Shown: positions 1-11,154 of the stretch, in pieces | Layout: the number at the start of each line of letters is the position of its first letter | How positions within the stretch are numbered: the first letter of the stretch is position 1 | NCBI GenBank assembly: GCA_029964075.1 | Contig: CM057135.1 | Location: 7,673,001-7,737,000, forward strand | DNA length: 64,000 nucleotides | Direction of reading: 5' to 3' | From: Patiria pectinifera | Lineage: Eukaryota; Echinodermata; Asteroidea; Valvatida; Asterinidae | Made by a program: the position numbers and the translations under genes | Notes under the pieces: model-generated | What the model saw: only the letters and a program-made list of their open reading frames with translations | The model's database searches: none | What the model was told of the DNA's origin: nothing

Positions 1-323
1 CAGTAGCTGTTGTAGTAATGTATCGACCTGAAACATATGTAATTACTGACTTTCTACATATTTTGAAAATGTTGTTGAATGAATTACATACAATTTCAAA
101 CAAGTGTATAGTCATGGGAGATTTTAATCAAAATATTATGAAACAATCATCATCTGTTCAAAAACTAATGCATGACCATGGTTACACGCAGTGTGTAAGT
201 GATGCTACTACAGAAAAAGGAACTTTGCTAGATCATGTTTATGTAAGAAACATACAATGTGTTGAAACATACATAAGTCCAACATATTATAGCTATCATG
301 AAAGTGTTGTAATTCAGTTTTAA
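1..323 (+). pseudogene. C-terminal part of an endonuclease/exonuclease/phosphatase (EEP) domain, mobile-element origin
   Basis: The open frame runs from the window edge to a stop at 321-323, so only the C-terminal ~100 residues are seen. Visible EEP signatures are MGDFNQNI (the Asp/Asn active-site strand) and, near the end, GTLLDHVYV followed by SYHESVVIQF, which fits the terminal His-containing motif of AP-like endonucleases. In animals such domains occur in non-LTR retrotransposons and at the C-terminus of Helitron2/Helentron helicase proteins. The stop directly after the EEP domain, with no reverse transcriptase following, favours the Helentron type. That is an inference from family architecture. 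The upstream part is outside the window. Confidence 0.6.
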
Positions 324-540
324 TCCTCACCACATTTTGAGCAGTAATAACTAACCCCAGACCTGCACGCTACATGTACTGGTATACATGTATATTTTGT
401 GTTCAATCTTAATTTGTTTGACATTTTCATGTACATATTGAAGGTTGTGGTTCTCATCTCAGAGAAATTGGTGTGTTGATTATTTGCATTATGATTATAT
501 TTTCAGCAAAGAGGAAATTATAAGCTTACATGAATACTCA

Positions 541-830
541 CAAAGCAATGTTTTGGCATAGTACATGTGAATCAGAAAAGTGAGCAATGGTTATGGAGAT
601 GAACTTAATTTTGGTGTCGGCGATCTTCAGTAAGAATGATTTAGCATAGTACATGTGAATCATGAAAATGAACAATGTGGCAATGTGCATGAAAGAGTTT
701 TGGTGTCGGCGATCTTCAGTAGGAATGATTTAGCATACATTTTTGTATCATGTGGGTATGTGTGAATCAGGAAAATGAACAATGTAATGATAATGATGAA
801 AGAGTTTCGATGTGGGCGATTTTGAGAAAA
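541..830. repeat. Three degenerate ~105-bp tandem units
   Basis: The phrases TTTGGTGTCGGCGATCTTCAG and TTAGCATAGTACATGTGAATC recur at about 100-bp spacing, each copy with small indels. No coding potential is apparent. The array lies between the endonuclease tail and the 91-bp minisatellite. The rest of 324-1254 is AT-rich sequence in which nothing else is recognised. Confidence 0.6.
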
Positions 831-1254
831 TTGGAATGTTGAACAGGGTGAAGCATTCTAGAATTTTCAGTAGGGCAGAACAGAACAGAATCTTTAGTAT
901 TGTAAAATAATATTCACTCTTTAATGGGATGAATATGTTCAATATAGTAAAACATTGAGCAATTTTCAGTGGGAAGAAAAATTTTGGAACTTAAATAGAA
1001 TGTAACAGTTTGGACTGTTTAGCACAATGAAACATGTAGCCAGAAATACAATGTATTTGGTGGCCTAAAATTAATTACTATATGATATTTATGACGAAAA
1101 AGTGGTACAAATGCCAGAAATGTGTCAATACACTGCTAAGAATGCAAAATGTTTAGTACAAATTTTGCATTGATGAAAACATTGTGTGTTATCTTGTTTT
1201 TTTAATAGATGAATACCATTTCCCATTTGAACTATAGGTAACACTGTGTGCCAT

Positions 1255-2605
1255 CCAGTTCACTCACAAAATAAATGACCACCATGCCATCAGTCATCAG
1301 AACTATGGAGTACAGTTGCTACACTCCCACTGGAGTGTGGCTATTCATAGGTCATCCAGTTCATCAATGGATGGCCACCATCAGTCATCAGAACTATGGA
1401 GTGCAGTTGCTACACTCCCACCGAAGTGTGGCTCCCCATTGGCCATCCAGTTCATCAAGGGATGACCACTATCAGTCATGAGAACTATGGAGTGCAGTTG
1501 CTACACTCCTGAGTGTGGCTCTTCATTGGCCATCCAGTTCATCAAGGGATGACCACCATCAGTCATCAGAACAATGGAGTGCAGTTGCTACCCTCCCAAC
1601 TGAGTGTGGCTCATCATTGGCCATCCAGTTCATCAAGGGATGACCACCATCAGTCATGAGAACTATGGAGTGCGGTTGCTACACTCCTAACTGAGTGTGG
1701 CTCTTCATTGGTCTTCCAGTTTATCAAGGGATGGCCACCATCAGTCGTCAGAACTATGGAGTGTAGTTGCCACACTCCCACCGAAGTGTGGCTCCCCATT
1801 GGCCATCCAGTTCATCAAGGGATGACCACTATCAGTCATGAGAACTATGGAGTGCAGTTGCTACACTCCCATCGGAGTGTGGCTCTTCATTGGTCATCCA
1901 GTTCATCAAGGGATGACCACCATCAGTCATCAGAACTATGGAGTGCAGTTGCTACACTCCCATCGGAGTGTGGCTCTTCATTGGTCATCCAGTTCATCAA
2001 GGGATGACCACCATCAGTCATCAGAACAATGGAGTGCAGTTTCTAGACTCCCATCAGAGTGTGGCTCTTCATTGGTCATCCAGTTCATCAAGGAATGACC
2101 ACAATCAGTAATCAGAGCAATGGAGTGCAGTTGCTAGACTCCCATCGCAGTGTGGCTCTTCATTGGTCATCCAGTTCCTCAAGGGATGACCACCATTAGT
2201 CATCAGCTCTGTACTCTCCCAACTGAGTGTGGCTCTTCATTGGTCATCCAGTTCATCAAGGGATGACCACCATCAGTCATCAGAACAATGGAGTGCAGTT
2301 GCTAGACTCCCATCGGAGTGTGGCTCTTCATTGGTCATCCAGTTCATCAATGGATGGCCACCATCAGTCATCAGAACAATGGAGTGCAGTTGCTACACTC
2401 CCACCGGAGTGTCGCTATTCATTGGTCATCCAGTTCTTCAAAGGATGGTCACCATCAGTCATCGGCACTTAACTCTCCCAACTGAGTGTGGCTCTTCATT
2501 AGAATCAAGTTTATCAAGGGATGACTACCATCAGTCATCAGAACAATGGAGTGCAGTAGCTACACTCCCACCGAAGTGTGGCTATTCATTGGTCATCCAG
2601 TTCCC
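1255..2605. repeat. 91-bp minisatellite, about 14-15 copies
   Basis: A unit built on GTTCATCAAGGGATGACCAC, CATCAGTCATCAGAAC, GGAGTGCAGTTGCTA and GTGTGGCTCTTCATTGG repeats with a period of 91 bp across the interval. Some copies are truncated and base changes are scattered. Because 91 is not a multiple of three, the array produces overlapping open frames in all phases with the same repetitive peptide. These are not genes. Confidence 0.9.
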
Positions 2606-3125
2606 GTCCCGACAAAAAAATAATGTAAAACCGACCTGAACCAACCCAACCCGATGAAAAACGGGAAAAAACACCAAATACCTTGCTTGGACAATGTAAT
2701 TACTTTTTTTTGTGCCTGCCTTTACCCACGTGGCATGAATTCTTTTAAAAAACAATCGTCTCTCTCTCTCTCTGTCATACTCAGTTAAACGCATGGCATC
2801 ATTGCGCGGTATCATGAAAACTGTAACAATGTTTCACTCTCACTCCCTTTTGACTGGAGAATACCATGGGAATTTGATAATGTGCTCGGTGGCCACACCG
2901 CACACAATGGGCTGCGGTCAAAGTGACTGTCAATAATATTGCATCACCTAAATTTCTCAACAGTTTCGGTTCATGTCATTTTATTTCCTTGTTTTCAAAA
3001 GATGGCTAAACCGACCTGACCCGAAAATGAAAATGCAAAACCGAAACTGACCAGACCTGACTGAAAAGAGGGACAAAGCTACCCAACCCAAAGTCGGTTT
3101 TGGGTCGGGTTTGCACATCATTAGT
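2606..3125. mobile_element. Possible decayed MITE with CCGACC-rich ends
   Basis: Both ends of the interval carry short runs of AACCGACCTGA / ACCCAACCC or the complement GGGTCGGGTTT, with AT-rich and CT-microsatellite DNA between them (TCTCTC at 2759-2772). Ends of this composition are common in hAT-type MITEs. I could not find a convincing target-site duplication, so the limits are approximate. Confidence 0.3.
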
Positions 3126-5035
3126 CTGTGTGATTCATTTATTACAATTTTGGGAAATAAATGTTGCAACCTGACGCCACTTCTGAGATTGTGTTCAAAG
3201 TCAAAATTGGAAATGTTTCTCGATTCTGGATTTATGTCTTATCATTTTTGCAATGACCTTCATTGAGATGATATACATGTATGAAGAAAACTATTTTCCC
3301 AATTTTGAATTTGAGACGTACATGTACATGAGCATGTTACTTCCCCAACTCAATTTTCTTTCACTGTAAATCTTGGACGGTTGTAACGTAATTGCGCATT
3401 TTCTATGATATAAATAAGGAGCAGTGGTATTTAGTCAAACTTCTTTTCATCAAAGTTGTCTGAAGGTACATGTACATGTTACATGTGACCTGATTTTACA
3501 GAAGTTTGTATTAAACATACATCTGGAATGGCGATTTACATACGCCTCCCTTCTTGCCTTTAACCATGTTAACTACAAGCCATGGCGCCTTCGTCATTTC
3601 AGTTAAATTACGAATGTATATACCGTACCTTTAACACATTGGTTCCATTAGTTATGAGTACTGAAAAAGTATACGTAAATGTACATTTATTAGACATATT
3701 AGCTTCATTATTTACACTTTATTGAATTGTGTTAATTTGCTATTTACCAAAATCAAATAGAATTTGAATATTCCTTTGAATTAAATAGTTAAGTAAATAA
3801 AACAAATATCTTCAAGTTAACTTAAATCCTCAATTCTAATTGATTGATCTATAGCAACAAGCATGTAACAATGTCACATGGCCACCATCCATACGACACT
3901 CTGAATATTGAGGCACTCTTAAGATACACACACCCTTCCGTATATACCATGCATGTGAAATTATCTCCTAAAAAAAATCTGTAGGGCGTGTGTTTCATTT
4001 TCACTGTGCTTCAAGTTTGCTTGAAGATAAAAGAAAGAAAAATCCTTTTGAAAATGTATACTTGATATTTGGAAACTTCACATTCATTTGATTACTACTG
4101 GATTTCAAATATGTGTATAAATTTCAGAACTCATAAATGCTGTTGTATTTCAAATATTTTACATACATGTCTATCTTTTGAAAAATGTCTATGCAAACAA
4201 CTTTATTTAGATAGATAATCCATTTGTGACTTGTTTATAATATTTTGTAAAATTACATTGTGATTAAATGCAAAAGAAATATTAATAAACATTTGAATCA
4301 TATGTATGTACAATGTACTGTTTACTTGGTTACAGGATTATGTTCTTTATGTTACTCCAAGTTCAAAAATGAATTGATAAAAATGCATCAGTACGCATAT
4401 TCATAAGTTTCTTTGCCAATAGTGTGACAAGTTTATGTACATGTGCGCTTTTACAAAGGCATTACATGTACTTGCATGGAATGCAATTATTGTGTACCAA
4501 TCAGCAAAACAAAACGAACACTGTATAGCAACGGGCAAACAAAACCCAGGCTACCTGCATGAAGTTAACGCTTTTGTATAGTGTTGTCAGGTTTATTTTA
4601 ACAAAAACAGTTCATCATGTAGCGCGTACGTTTTTCTTCTGTAGATTAAACTGAAAATAAATAGGCCCCTACTTCATTATTGATTGGAAATCTTGAAAGG
4701 AAATTCAGTCAAGTTTACTTTGCTCCGTAGAACCATATATGAAGAAAGGATATACATGATGTATAGTGTCAATTCATTGGGCAAGAAACCAAAACAGTCG
4801 CAATGAGTTCCGAACTTTCCAGGGAATTTGAACAAGTCATCATGTTTTCACCAACTTTGTGACACCAAGGCAGGCACCAGCAGAGGGCAGCATATCACTT
4901 GACAAGCCTCGGGCGGGGTACTGCATGCTCGGCCAGGCGGGACACGCAACAAGTGTAAAAGGATGAAACTTGTATACGTTAATCAGAAAATATTGGACTC
5001 CCGGCATATATAAATTGGGATGGTCTCTTTTAGAC
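3126..5035. other. AT-rich interval with no recognised feature
   Basis: No long open frame, RNA gene or clear repeat boundary was found. Short ACATGTACATGT palindromes are present, as elsewhere in the window. Confidence 0.5.
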
Positions 5036-5495
5036 TATGAAACTTCCCAATTTTCAAGACACCTCCAAAATTAGTATAGAGCCGTGATTGGGTAGTTTGG
5101 GAGTCGTTAAATGTATAGTTGATCAATTTCAAGATAAAGAATGAAAACGTTTCAGGACACCTCCAACATTAATACAGATACGTGATTGGGTAGTTTTGAA
5201 GTCGTTTTAAAATGTAAAGTTGATCAGGTTGAAGATAAGTAATGAAAACGTAGACAATCTTCAGATGGTGGTCAAAGTGTGTGCCTGGTTTGAAGTCGAT
5301 CAAATCCTATTTCAGTAATAAGAAGAAAAAATTATAAAAAAATCAGATGATGACGTCATGATGACGTCACTTCACGTTTTGAATACTTAGATCTATACCT
5401 ACCTACTCACCAAGTTTCGTAACGATCGCGCATACCCTTATATGTGAATAAAAAAAATCACGTTTTTTTATGACGTCACACATCTTACGAGATGG
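5036..5495. repeat. Two ~108-bp tandem units followed by an old Helitron-like 3' fragment
   Basis: GTGATTGGGTAGTTT followed by GAGTCGTT or GAAGTCGTT occurs twice about 108 bp apart (5084 and 5185). The sequence after about 5255 (TCTTCAGATG, GTGTGTGCC, GGTTTGAAGTCGATC) matches the 3' half of the Helitron-like copies at 5841-7151 and 7262-8583. It carries the same TGACGTCA palindromes. Confidence 0.6.
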
Positions 5496-5840
5496 GGCTT
5501 TTCTGCATTATGATTTGTTTTTATCAATAATACATCCTGACTATGCATGAACTAAATCTGTCAAAGTTAGCCGGAAATCGGCTAAAACGGTCACTGTGAC
5601 AGGATTTGACCTCAGCAACACGTGCGCTGCGTGCGGGCTGACTGACATACATGTACATGTACGACATGTACAACGTATGTGCATGTACATGTTCATGTAC
5701 AAAGCAGAGTTATTGTCAACCTGAAGTTTAAGCGTGCGCAGGGCATGTACGAGTTAGCTTATTGCCTCGAAGCTTTGAAATATTTCAGACCTACCCTTAA
5801 ATAGACAATTAAAGTAAAAACTAATATGAAAACTGCCATG
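5496..5840 (+). repeat. Truncated 5' copy of the Helitron-like family
   Basis: GACTATGCATGAAC, GTCAAAGTTAGCCGGAAATC and TTTGACCTCAGCAACACGTG appear here and again in the same order from about 5860, 7270 and 40550. This copy stops where the next begins, so it is a tandem truncated unit. Confidence 0.75.
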
Positions 5841-7053
5841 GTTGATTTGTTTTTATCAATAATACGTCCCTGACTATGCATGAACATAAAATCTGTCAAA
5901 GTTAGCCGGAAATCGGCTAAAACGGTCACTGTGGACAGGATTTGACCTCAGCAACACGTGCGCTGCGGGCGGGCTGACTGACTACGATATGTACAACGTA
6001 CATTGTGGACGTCCTTCTTCATGTTTTAAAGCAGAGTTTTTGTCAACCTGAAGTTTTAAGCGTGCGCAGGGCATGTCCAAGTTTGCTTATTGCCTCGAAG
6101 CTTTGAAATGTTTTAGACCTACCCTTAAATAGACAATTAAAGTAAAAACTAATACAAAAACTGGCATGGTTGATTTTTCAGGAATTTTCTAAGGAAAAAG
6201 AGTCTTTTCATTATAACTTCCGGTCTGATGATGTCATGCACCTTAAACTTCGCACACGTCTTAAGTGGATCAAGGTCATCATATACACCAATATTTAAGC
6301 GATTCCGACAAACTTCGCCACAGACATCTATTCAAAATACATTTTTGAAAATTTTCAACCTGTCGCTAGAGGGCGCTCGAAGATTGCATGACGTCATCGG
6401 TAGATGATTTAAAGAATACTATCAGCCAAGAGACTAACACCGTTAAAAGCAAGTTCCTATCTATTACCACTTTCAAATAATAAGCCACTTCCGGTTTGGG
6501 CCTTTCTCGACCGGAAGCAAGGGTCACGTGATTTCACGCACACTGAATGAAATAAAGACCTTAACCTACTCTACCACTTGCCGGCAACAGAATGCTGCGG
6601 ACGCGTACGGTTGATTTCTTATGCATTTTTAAATATTGAAATTGTCACAATTTAATTGCCTATAAATAAACACCGGATGACGTCATCATGATGTCATCAT
6701 TACACAATGTTGTTTGAATTAGAGTCTTTGCTTGGACAAAGATTGGTGTAAATGAATTACTGGCAAAGAGTCGAAAATGCCCTCTGAAAATTGACATTTT
6801 TTTTTAAATCTCTGTGTACAAAGTCTATGGGAAAAATTAAATATTCAAAATTCTATAATAAATCAGGTGATGACGTCAGCATGACGAAAAGTTTCGGCAC
6901 ACATCTTCAGATGATGGTCTAAGTGTGTGCCAGGTTTGAAGTCGATCGGATTTGAAAAAAAGCCAAAAGTGACTTGTAGAACGAAAACACGTGTTATCCT
7001 ATGAGAAAAAAGTCTGAAAAATAAAAGAGAAAAAAAAAAATAACAGAAACAAG

Positions 7054-7083
7054 AGCTGTTTCGGTGTGTACACCGAAACAGCT
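7054..7083. repeat. 30-nt hairpin, first of copy 2
   Basis: AGCTGTTTCGGTGT pairs perfectly with ACACCGAAACAGCT (14-bp stem, 2-nt loop). Confidence 0.9.
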
Positions 7084-7121
7084 AAAAAAAAAGGAAAAAA
7101 AAAAACTTTAACGAAAACAAG

Positions 7122-7151
7122 AGCTGTTCCCAATTAAAATTGGGAACAGCT
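7122..7151. repeat. 30-nt hairpin, terminal one of copy 2
   Basis: AGCTGTTCCCAATT pairs perfectly with AATTGGGAACAGCT (14-bp stem, 2-nt loop). It is preceded by TTAACGAAAACAAG and followed by AAC. The outer stem matches the other hairpins and the inner stem differs in both arms. Confidence 0.9.
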
Positions 7152-7261
7152 AACTAGAAATGTGTTTGTGGGCAAACACTGAGCTGTTTCGATCGTTTTC
7201 TTAATGACTGCCGTAAAGGAGTTTCATCCAGGGCGAATGAACATGTACATGCGTATTCTAT
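7152..7261. other. Spacer with a possible 5' end of a related element
   Basis: TGTTTGTGGGCAAACA is a short inverted repeat followed by GAGCTGTTTCGATCG. The same arrangement (TTTGTGGACAAAC, then GGCTGTTTCGG) precedes the copies at about 38,100 and 39,535. It may be the 5' terminus of this family. Confidence 0.4.
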
Positions 7262-8484
7262 ACAATGAGTGTCTATCCTACGTCCCTGACTATGCATGAA
7301 CATAAAATCTGTCAAAGTTAGCCGGAAATCGGCTAAAACGGTCACTGTGGACAGGATTTGACCTCAGCAACACGTGCGCTGCGCGTGGGCTGACTGACAT
7401 ACGATATGTACAACGTACATGCATGTACATGTACATTGTGGACGTCCTGTGCATGTTTTAAAGCAGAGTTATTGTCAACCTGAAGTTTTAAGCGTGCGCA
7501 GGGCATGTCCAAGTTTGCTTATTGCCTCAAAGTTTTGAAATGTTTTAGACCTACCCTTAAATAGACAAATAAAGTAAAAACTAATACAAAAACTGCCATG
7601 GTTGATTTTTCAGGAATTTTCTAAGAAAAAAGAGTCTTTTCATTATAACTTCCGGTCTGATGACGTCATGCACCTTAAACTTCGCACACGTCTTAAGTGG
7701 GTCAAGGTCATTCTATACACCAATATTTAGGCGATTCCGACAAACCTCGCCACAGACATCTATTCAAAATACATTTTTGAAATTTTTTAACCTGTCGCTA
7801 GAGGGCGCTCGAAGATTGCATGACGTCATCGGTAAATGATTTGAAGAATGCTATCAGCCAAGAGACTAACACCGTTAAAAGCAAGTTCATATCTGTTACC
7901 ACTTTTAAATAATAAGCCACTTCCGGTTTGGGCCTTTTTCGACCGGAAGCAAGGGTCACGTGATTTCACGCACACTGAATGAAATAAAGACCTCAACCTA
8001 CTCTACCACTTGCCGGCAACCGAATGCTGCGGACGCGTACGGTTGATTTCTTATACATTTTTAAATATTAAAAATGTAACAATTTAATTGCCTTTAAATA
8101 AACACTGGATGACGTCATCATGACGTCATCATTACACAATGTTGTTTGAATTAGGGTCATTGCTTGGACAAAGATTGGTGTAAATGAATTACTGGCAAAG
8201 TGTCGAAAATGCCCTCTGAAAATTGACATTTTTTTTTAAATTTCTGTGTACAAAGTCTATGGGAAAAATTAAATATTCAAAATTCTATAATAAATCACGT
8301 GATGACGTCAGCATGACGAAAAGTTTCGGCATACATCCTCAGATGATGGTTAATAACTATGCTGAGTTTAAAGTTGATCGGATTTGAAAAAAAGCCAAAA
8401 GTGACTTGTAGAACGAAAACACGTGTTATCCTATGAGAAAAAAGTCTGAAAAACAAAAGAGAAAAAAAAAATAACAGAAACAAG

Positions 8485-8514
8485 AGCTGTTTCGGTGTGT
8501 ACACCGAAACAGCT
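8485..8514. repeat. 30-nt hairpin, first of copy 3
   Basis: The sequence is identical to the hairpin at 7054-7083, with a perfect 14-bp stem. Confidence 0.9.
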
Positions 8515-8553
8515 AAAAAAAAAAAGGAAAAAAAAAACTTTAACGAAAACAAT

Positions 8554-8583
8554 AGCTGTTGCCAATTGAAATTCGGAACAGCT
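8554..8583. repeat. 30-nt hairpin, terminal one of copy 3, mutated
   Basis: AGCTGTTGCCAATT faces AATTCGGAACAGCT. Two stem positions no longer pair, so this terminus is decaying compared with 7122-7151. Confidence 0.8.
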
Positions 8584-8596
8584 AACAAAACGATTT

Positions 8597-8794
8597 TCAG
8601 CATTCCACAACCTCTTTAACGTGCATTACACAACACACGGGACCTACGACTTTACGTCCCATCCGAAGGACGAAGCAATAATGGTTAAGTGCCTTGCTCA
8701 AGGGCACAAGCACCATGTTCCCACGGTCAGGATTCGAACCCATGTACCAAGGCACACGAGTCGAACACCCTAACCATTGGACCACAGCGCCCCG
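8597..8794 (-). mobile_element. tRNA-derived SINE
   Basis: Read on the minus strand, the head GGGGCGCTGTGGTCCAATGG resembles a tRNA 5' half with an A-box-like segment. GGTTCGAATCC at 8730-8740 is an exact B box. The body after it contains CCCTTGAGCAAGGCACTTAA, a segment typical of SINE core regions in fish and invertebrates. Pol III transcription from the internal A and B boxes is expected for the family. No CCA or intact cloverleaf is claimed. Confidence 0.75.
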
Positions 8795-8821
8795 AGGGAT
8801 TCTTCTGAAAAACATCACTGA

Positions 8822-8905
8822 CTCGTGTGGGACTCAACCCACGACCCCCTGCATTCTAGTGCAGACATCTTAACCACTTGCCGGGGTTGGCTAGCTGGTT
8901 CGAAT
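8822..8905 (-). tRNA. tRNA-Ser-like sequence, probably a pseudogene or SINE head
   Basis: On the minus strand GTGGTTAAGATGTC is followed by an anticodon-type stem CTGCA...TGCAG closing a loop CTAGAAT (anticodon would be AGA). A T-arm GTGGG-TTGAGTC-CCCAC follows. The acceptor stem is not convincing and the sequence abuts another tRNA-derived element, so this is more likely a tRNA-derived repeat than a working tRNA. Confidence 0.4.
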
Positions 8906-9539
8906 ATAGCAGCGTGTACCGCAACCAAATATGGTGTTTTGGGGTGCTCGGGCACAACCCGTTTTAGTACCGGTATGTTTAAATGTATAGGTTTTTTTCT
9001 TTCCGCCTGACTGTCTGTCTTTTCTTTTTCTGGATAATAATTCTCTGCAGGTTTTTTTTTTTCTCAACGGTTTACGGTAAAACTTGCAACTATGAACCAA
9101 CATCATGACGTTTAAAAATTGTTCAATAAGATTGTCACAACAAACTACAGTTTTCAATGACCAATTGTCTCTTGCTTAATGTATTGGTTGAACAAACTTT
9201 GAAAGGAAACTTTCATGAAAAGAAAGCAGGCCTTTTTCAATTGCATGTAAAATACCGGATAGCCTAACCCATTGGTAGGCGTTTAGTATACATGAAAATT
9301 GAACAATAAAGTGTTAGTGTAAATGTAATTGAGTGAGGAAGTCTTTTTTTCACGGTCATCTCAACATTTATTTCTACAATGTAAAATAAATTTATTAAAG
9401 TATACAAAGGGCTAATATCCGACAGATATGTGATAAACTACAAGAATAGTAATTGCAACACATTGAAAAAGGGGAATTAAGGAGGCATGTTCAAAATAAC
9501 TCGTTAAGTTCACGCCAGGTTAATTCTTTTAGCTTATTA
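8906..9539. other. No recognised feature
   Basis: Poly-T tracts and AT-rich DNA. Open frames on both strands here look like chance. Confidence 0.5.
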
Positions 9540-9763
9540 CAGCTGGACAAAATAATGTGCAACTTGACGTGTTCTTGGACAAAGATACTTGTGACTTGAC
9601 TTGTTTTTAGACCAAATGACTTGTGACTTGACTTGTGACTGCACCTAATGACTTGTGACTTGACTTGTGACTGGACCTAATGGCTTGCGACTTGACTTGG
9701 ACTTGCAAACAATGACTTGTGACTTGACTTGGACTTGCAAAAAATGACTTGCTGCCACCTCTG
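9540..9763 (-). repeat. hAT-like terminus with GACTTGTGACTTG subterminal repeats
   Basis: GACTTGTGACTTG and GACTTGACTTG recur many times. Read on the minus strand the block opens CAGAGGTGGCAGCAAGTCA, the CAG-G-TG form typical of hAT ends. No matching opposite end was seen, so it is either a solo end or the partner has decayed. Confidence 0.45.
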
Positions 9764-10575
9764 ACATCATCCCTGATCCAATTGTGTGCATATTACAGAC
9801 GTTATCAGGTATCAAAGTAAAAATAAAATTAGTTAAATAGTGACAAAATATCTTCTATCATTACCTATTATGTTGATACTTTGTAATCTGATAGCGGTCA
9901 AGTAATTTGTAAAAAAAATTATAAGGAAGGTTCCCTCGACAATTTATACCATTTTCTTAAACAGAGCAAGGCCATCATCATTGTTAATCACCGTCCCGTC
10001 TCTTGATGTGAAATCACTGACGTCTTCCAGCAGCTCCTGAAAATTCTGTCAGGAGCATGCTAAAGATGACTGCTCAGCATTCGTACATCTTTTCACTTTG
10101 AAGACCTCCGTACCTTTTTCTGTTTCATTTTTTTGTAGAGCCTAATTTGGCCATCGGTCCGATTTTATGGCATGGTGATATAAAAGTTAAAAAAAAAATA
10201 AGCATTTGGGGTGAAATAAAAAAAAAGTTGATAATATGCATGAAGTAAAAATAAATTCCAAATAGGTGCTTAGAAAAACATCATTTTGGGGGGCATTTGT
10301 GTCAAATCAAACACTGTTGATGCCAATCTCAAACATTTTCGTGTTGGAATTGTTTGGCTTAAACATTCCCAAATTAAAGTGTTTTGAGTTTAATGCGGTT
10401 TGTGCAATAGAGTTAATTATTTGAACGTTTCCATTGCGATTTTTGACTAAATCCAATCGCCTGTCACGTGTCACAAAATGGGTTAAAAAAGAATTCAAAT
10501 AAGGTTTCCTCATGAAATATAAAAAGGGGATCTCAAGCAGTTAAGAAGGGATGCAAGTTTACAGTTAGCCCGACT
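9764..10575. other. No recognised feature
   Basis: AT-rich with several A- and T-runs. No supported gene or repeat was found. Confidence 0.5.
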
Positions 10576-10624
10576 GCGTCTGGCCGTACAGTACTATCGC
10601 AAGCTCTGTAGTACGGCCAGACGC
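10576..10624. repeat. 14-bp perfect inverted repeat with 21-nt spacer
   Basis: GCGTCTGGCCGTAC at 10576-10589 faces GTACGGCCAGACGC at 10611-10624. It is GC-rich compared with its surroundings and could extrude as a cruciform. Confidence 0.85.
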
Positions 10625-11014
10625 CCGATGCTTCCACAGAGACTGAATTTTGTTGGCCGCCGATGTAGCGATTTTGCTGCATCTTTCGATCGCGATTATC
10701 TTTCCATCCAGGACCCAAATTTCCAAAGTTAAGGTTCGTAGTCGTAGAGCAACTCATACCTTTTCGAAAAAACGTTGTTTGGTCTCAATATTTTCATCCA
10801 TCTGGCCACAAGACGAATTTCAGTCATCAGATTCCACAAATATCGTCCCCCATGCGATCCCCCATTCGATTTCAAAATGGCGGCCGCGCTGTAATATATG
10901 CAATATGCAGGCGCGCGGCGGGGCCGTACGTCCAAAAACACGAGGTCATGCGTCACAGACTGTTTATGCATATTCATGAGTTTGCGTGGGCGCGCCTGCA
11001 TATCGGCCTGCTAA
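10625..11014. other. Flank of the virus-like element
   Basis: GC-rich patches (GCGGCCGCGC, GCGCGCGGCGGGGCC) and a YY1-like AAAATGGCGGCC at about 10875 are seen. No gene is supported. The left limit of the virus-like element probably lies here or a little downstream, but no terminal repeat was recognised. Confidence 0.35.
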
Positions 11015-11154
11015 CCGAAAAAAATTAAAACATCAACACTACTACGACTGCATCTTTAACAATGAATCTAAAACAGAAACGATGACTCAAATGCAATCGA
11101 AAAACACGTCATTTACACCATATCGCTGGATAAACTTGTTGAGTCTGCTGGATA

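Larger units (their letters stand above)
5841..7151 (+). mobile_element. Helitron-like non-autonomous element, copy 2
   Basis: A complete-looking unit. It starts near TACGTCCCTGACTATGCATG and contains the markers CCTGTCGCTAGAGGGCGCTC, CACTTCCGGTTTGGGCC and several TGACGTCA / TCACGTGA palindromes. It ends with two 30-nt hairpins separated by an A-rich stretch. No protein is encoded. There are no terminal inverted repeats in the usual sense and no target duplication, and the terminus is a hairpin, which points to Helitron/Helentron-type rolling-circle elements. That class assignment is inferred. Confidence 0.6.
7262..8583 (+). mobile_element. Helitron-like non-autonomous element, copy 3
   Basis: It is collinear with copy 2 over its whole length and differs from it by scattered substitutions and small indels. 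It contains the same GACTATGCATGAAC start, CCTGTCGCTAGAGGGCGCTC, CACTTCCGG and paired hairpins at the end. It is not coding. Confidence 0.65.

Noticed and set aside
1275-2639. Several plus-strand open frames of 60-136 codons with the peptide HQSSEQWSAVATLPSECGSS and its shifts
   Set aside because: They are the three reading phases of a 91-bp minisatellite. There is no start context and no similarity to a protein.
5000-8600. A CRISPR-like array, because of regularly placed palindromes
   Set aside because: Repeats are long, diverged transposon copies in animal DNA. There are no uniform direct repeats with unique spacers and no cas genes.
8295-8603. A 102-codon minus-strand frame rich in Phe/Leu
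   Set aside because: It arises from A-runs and hairpins of the Helitron-like copy. The same elements elsewhere do not keep the frame.
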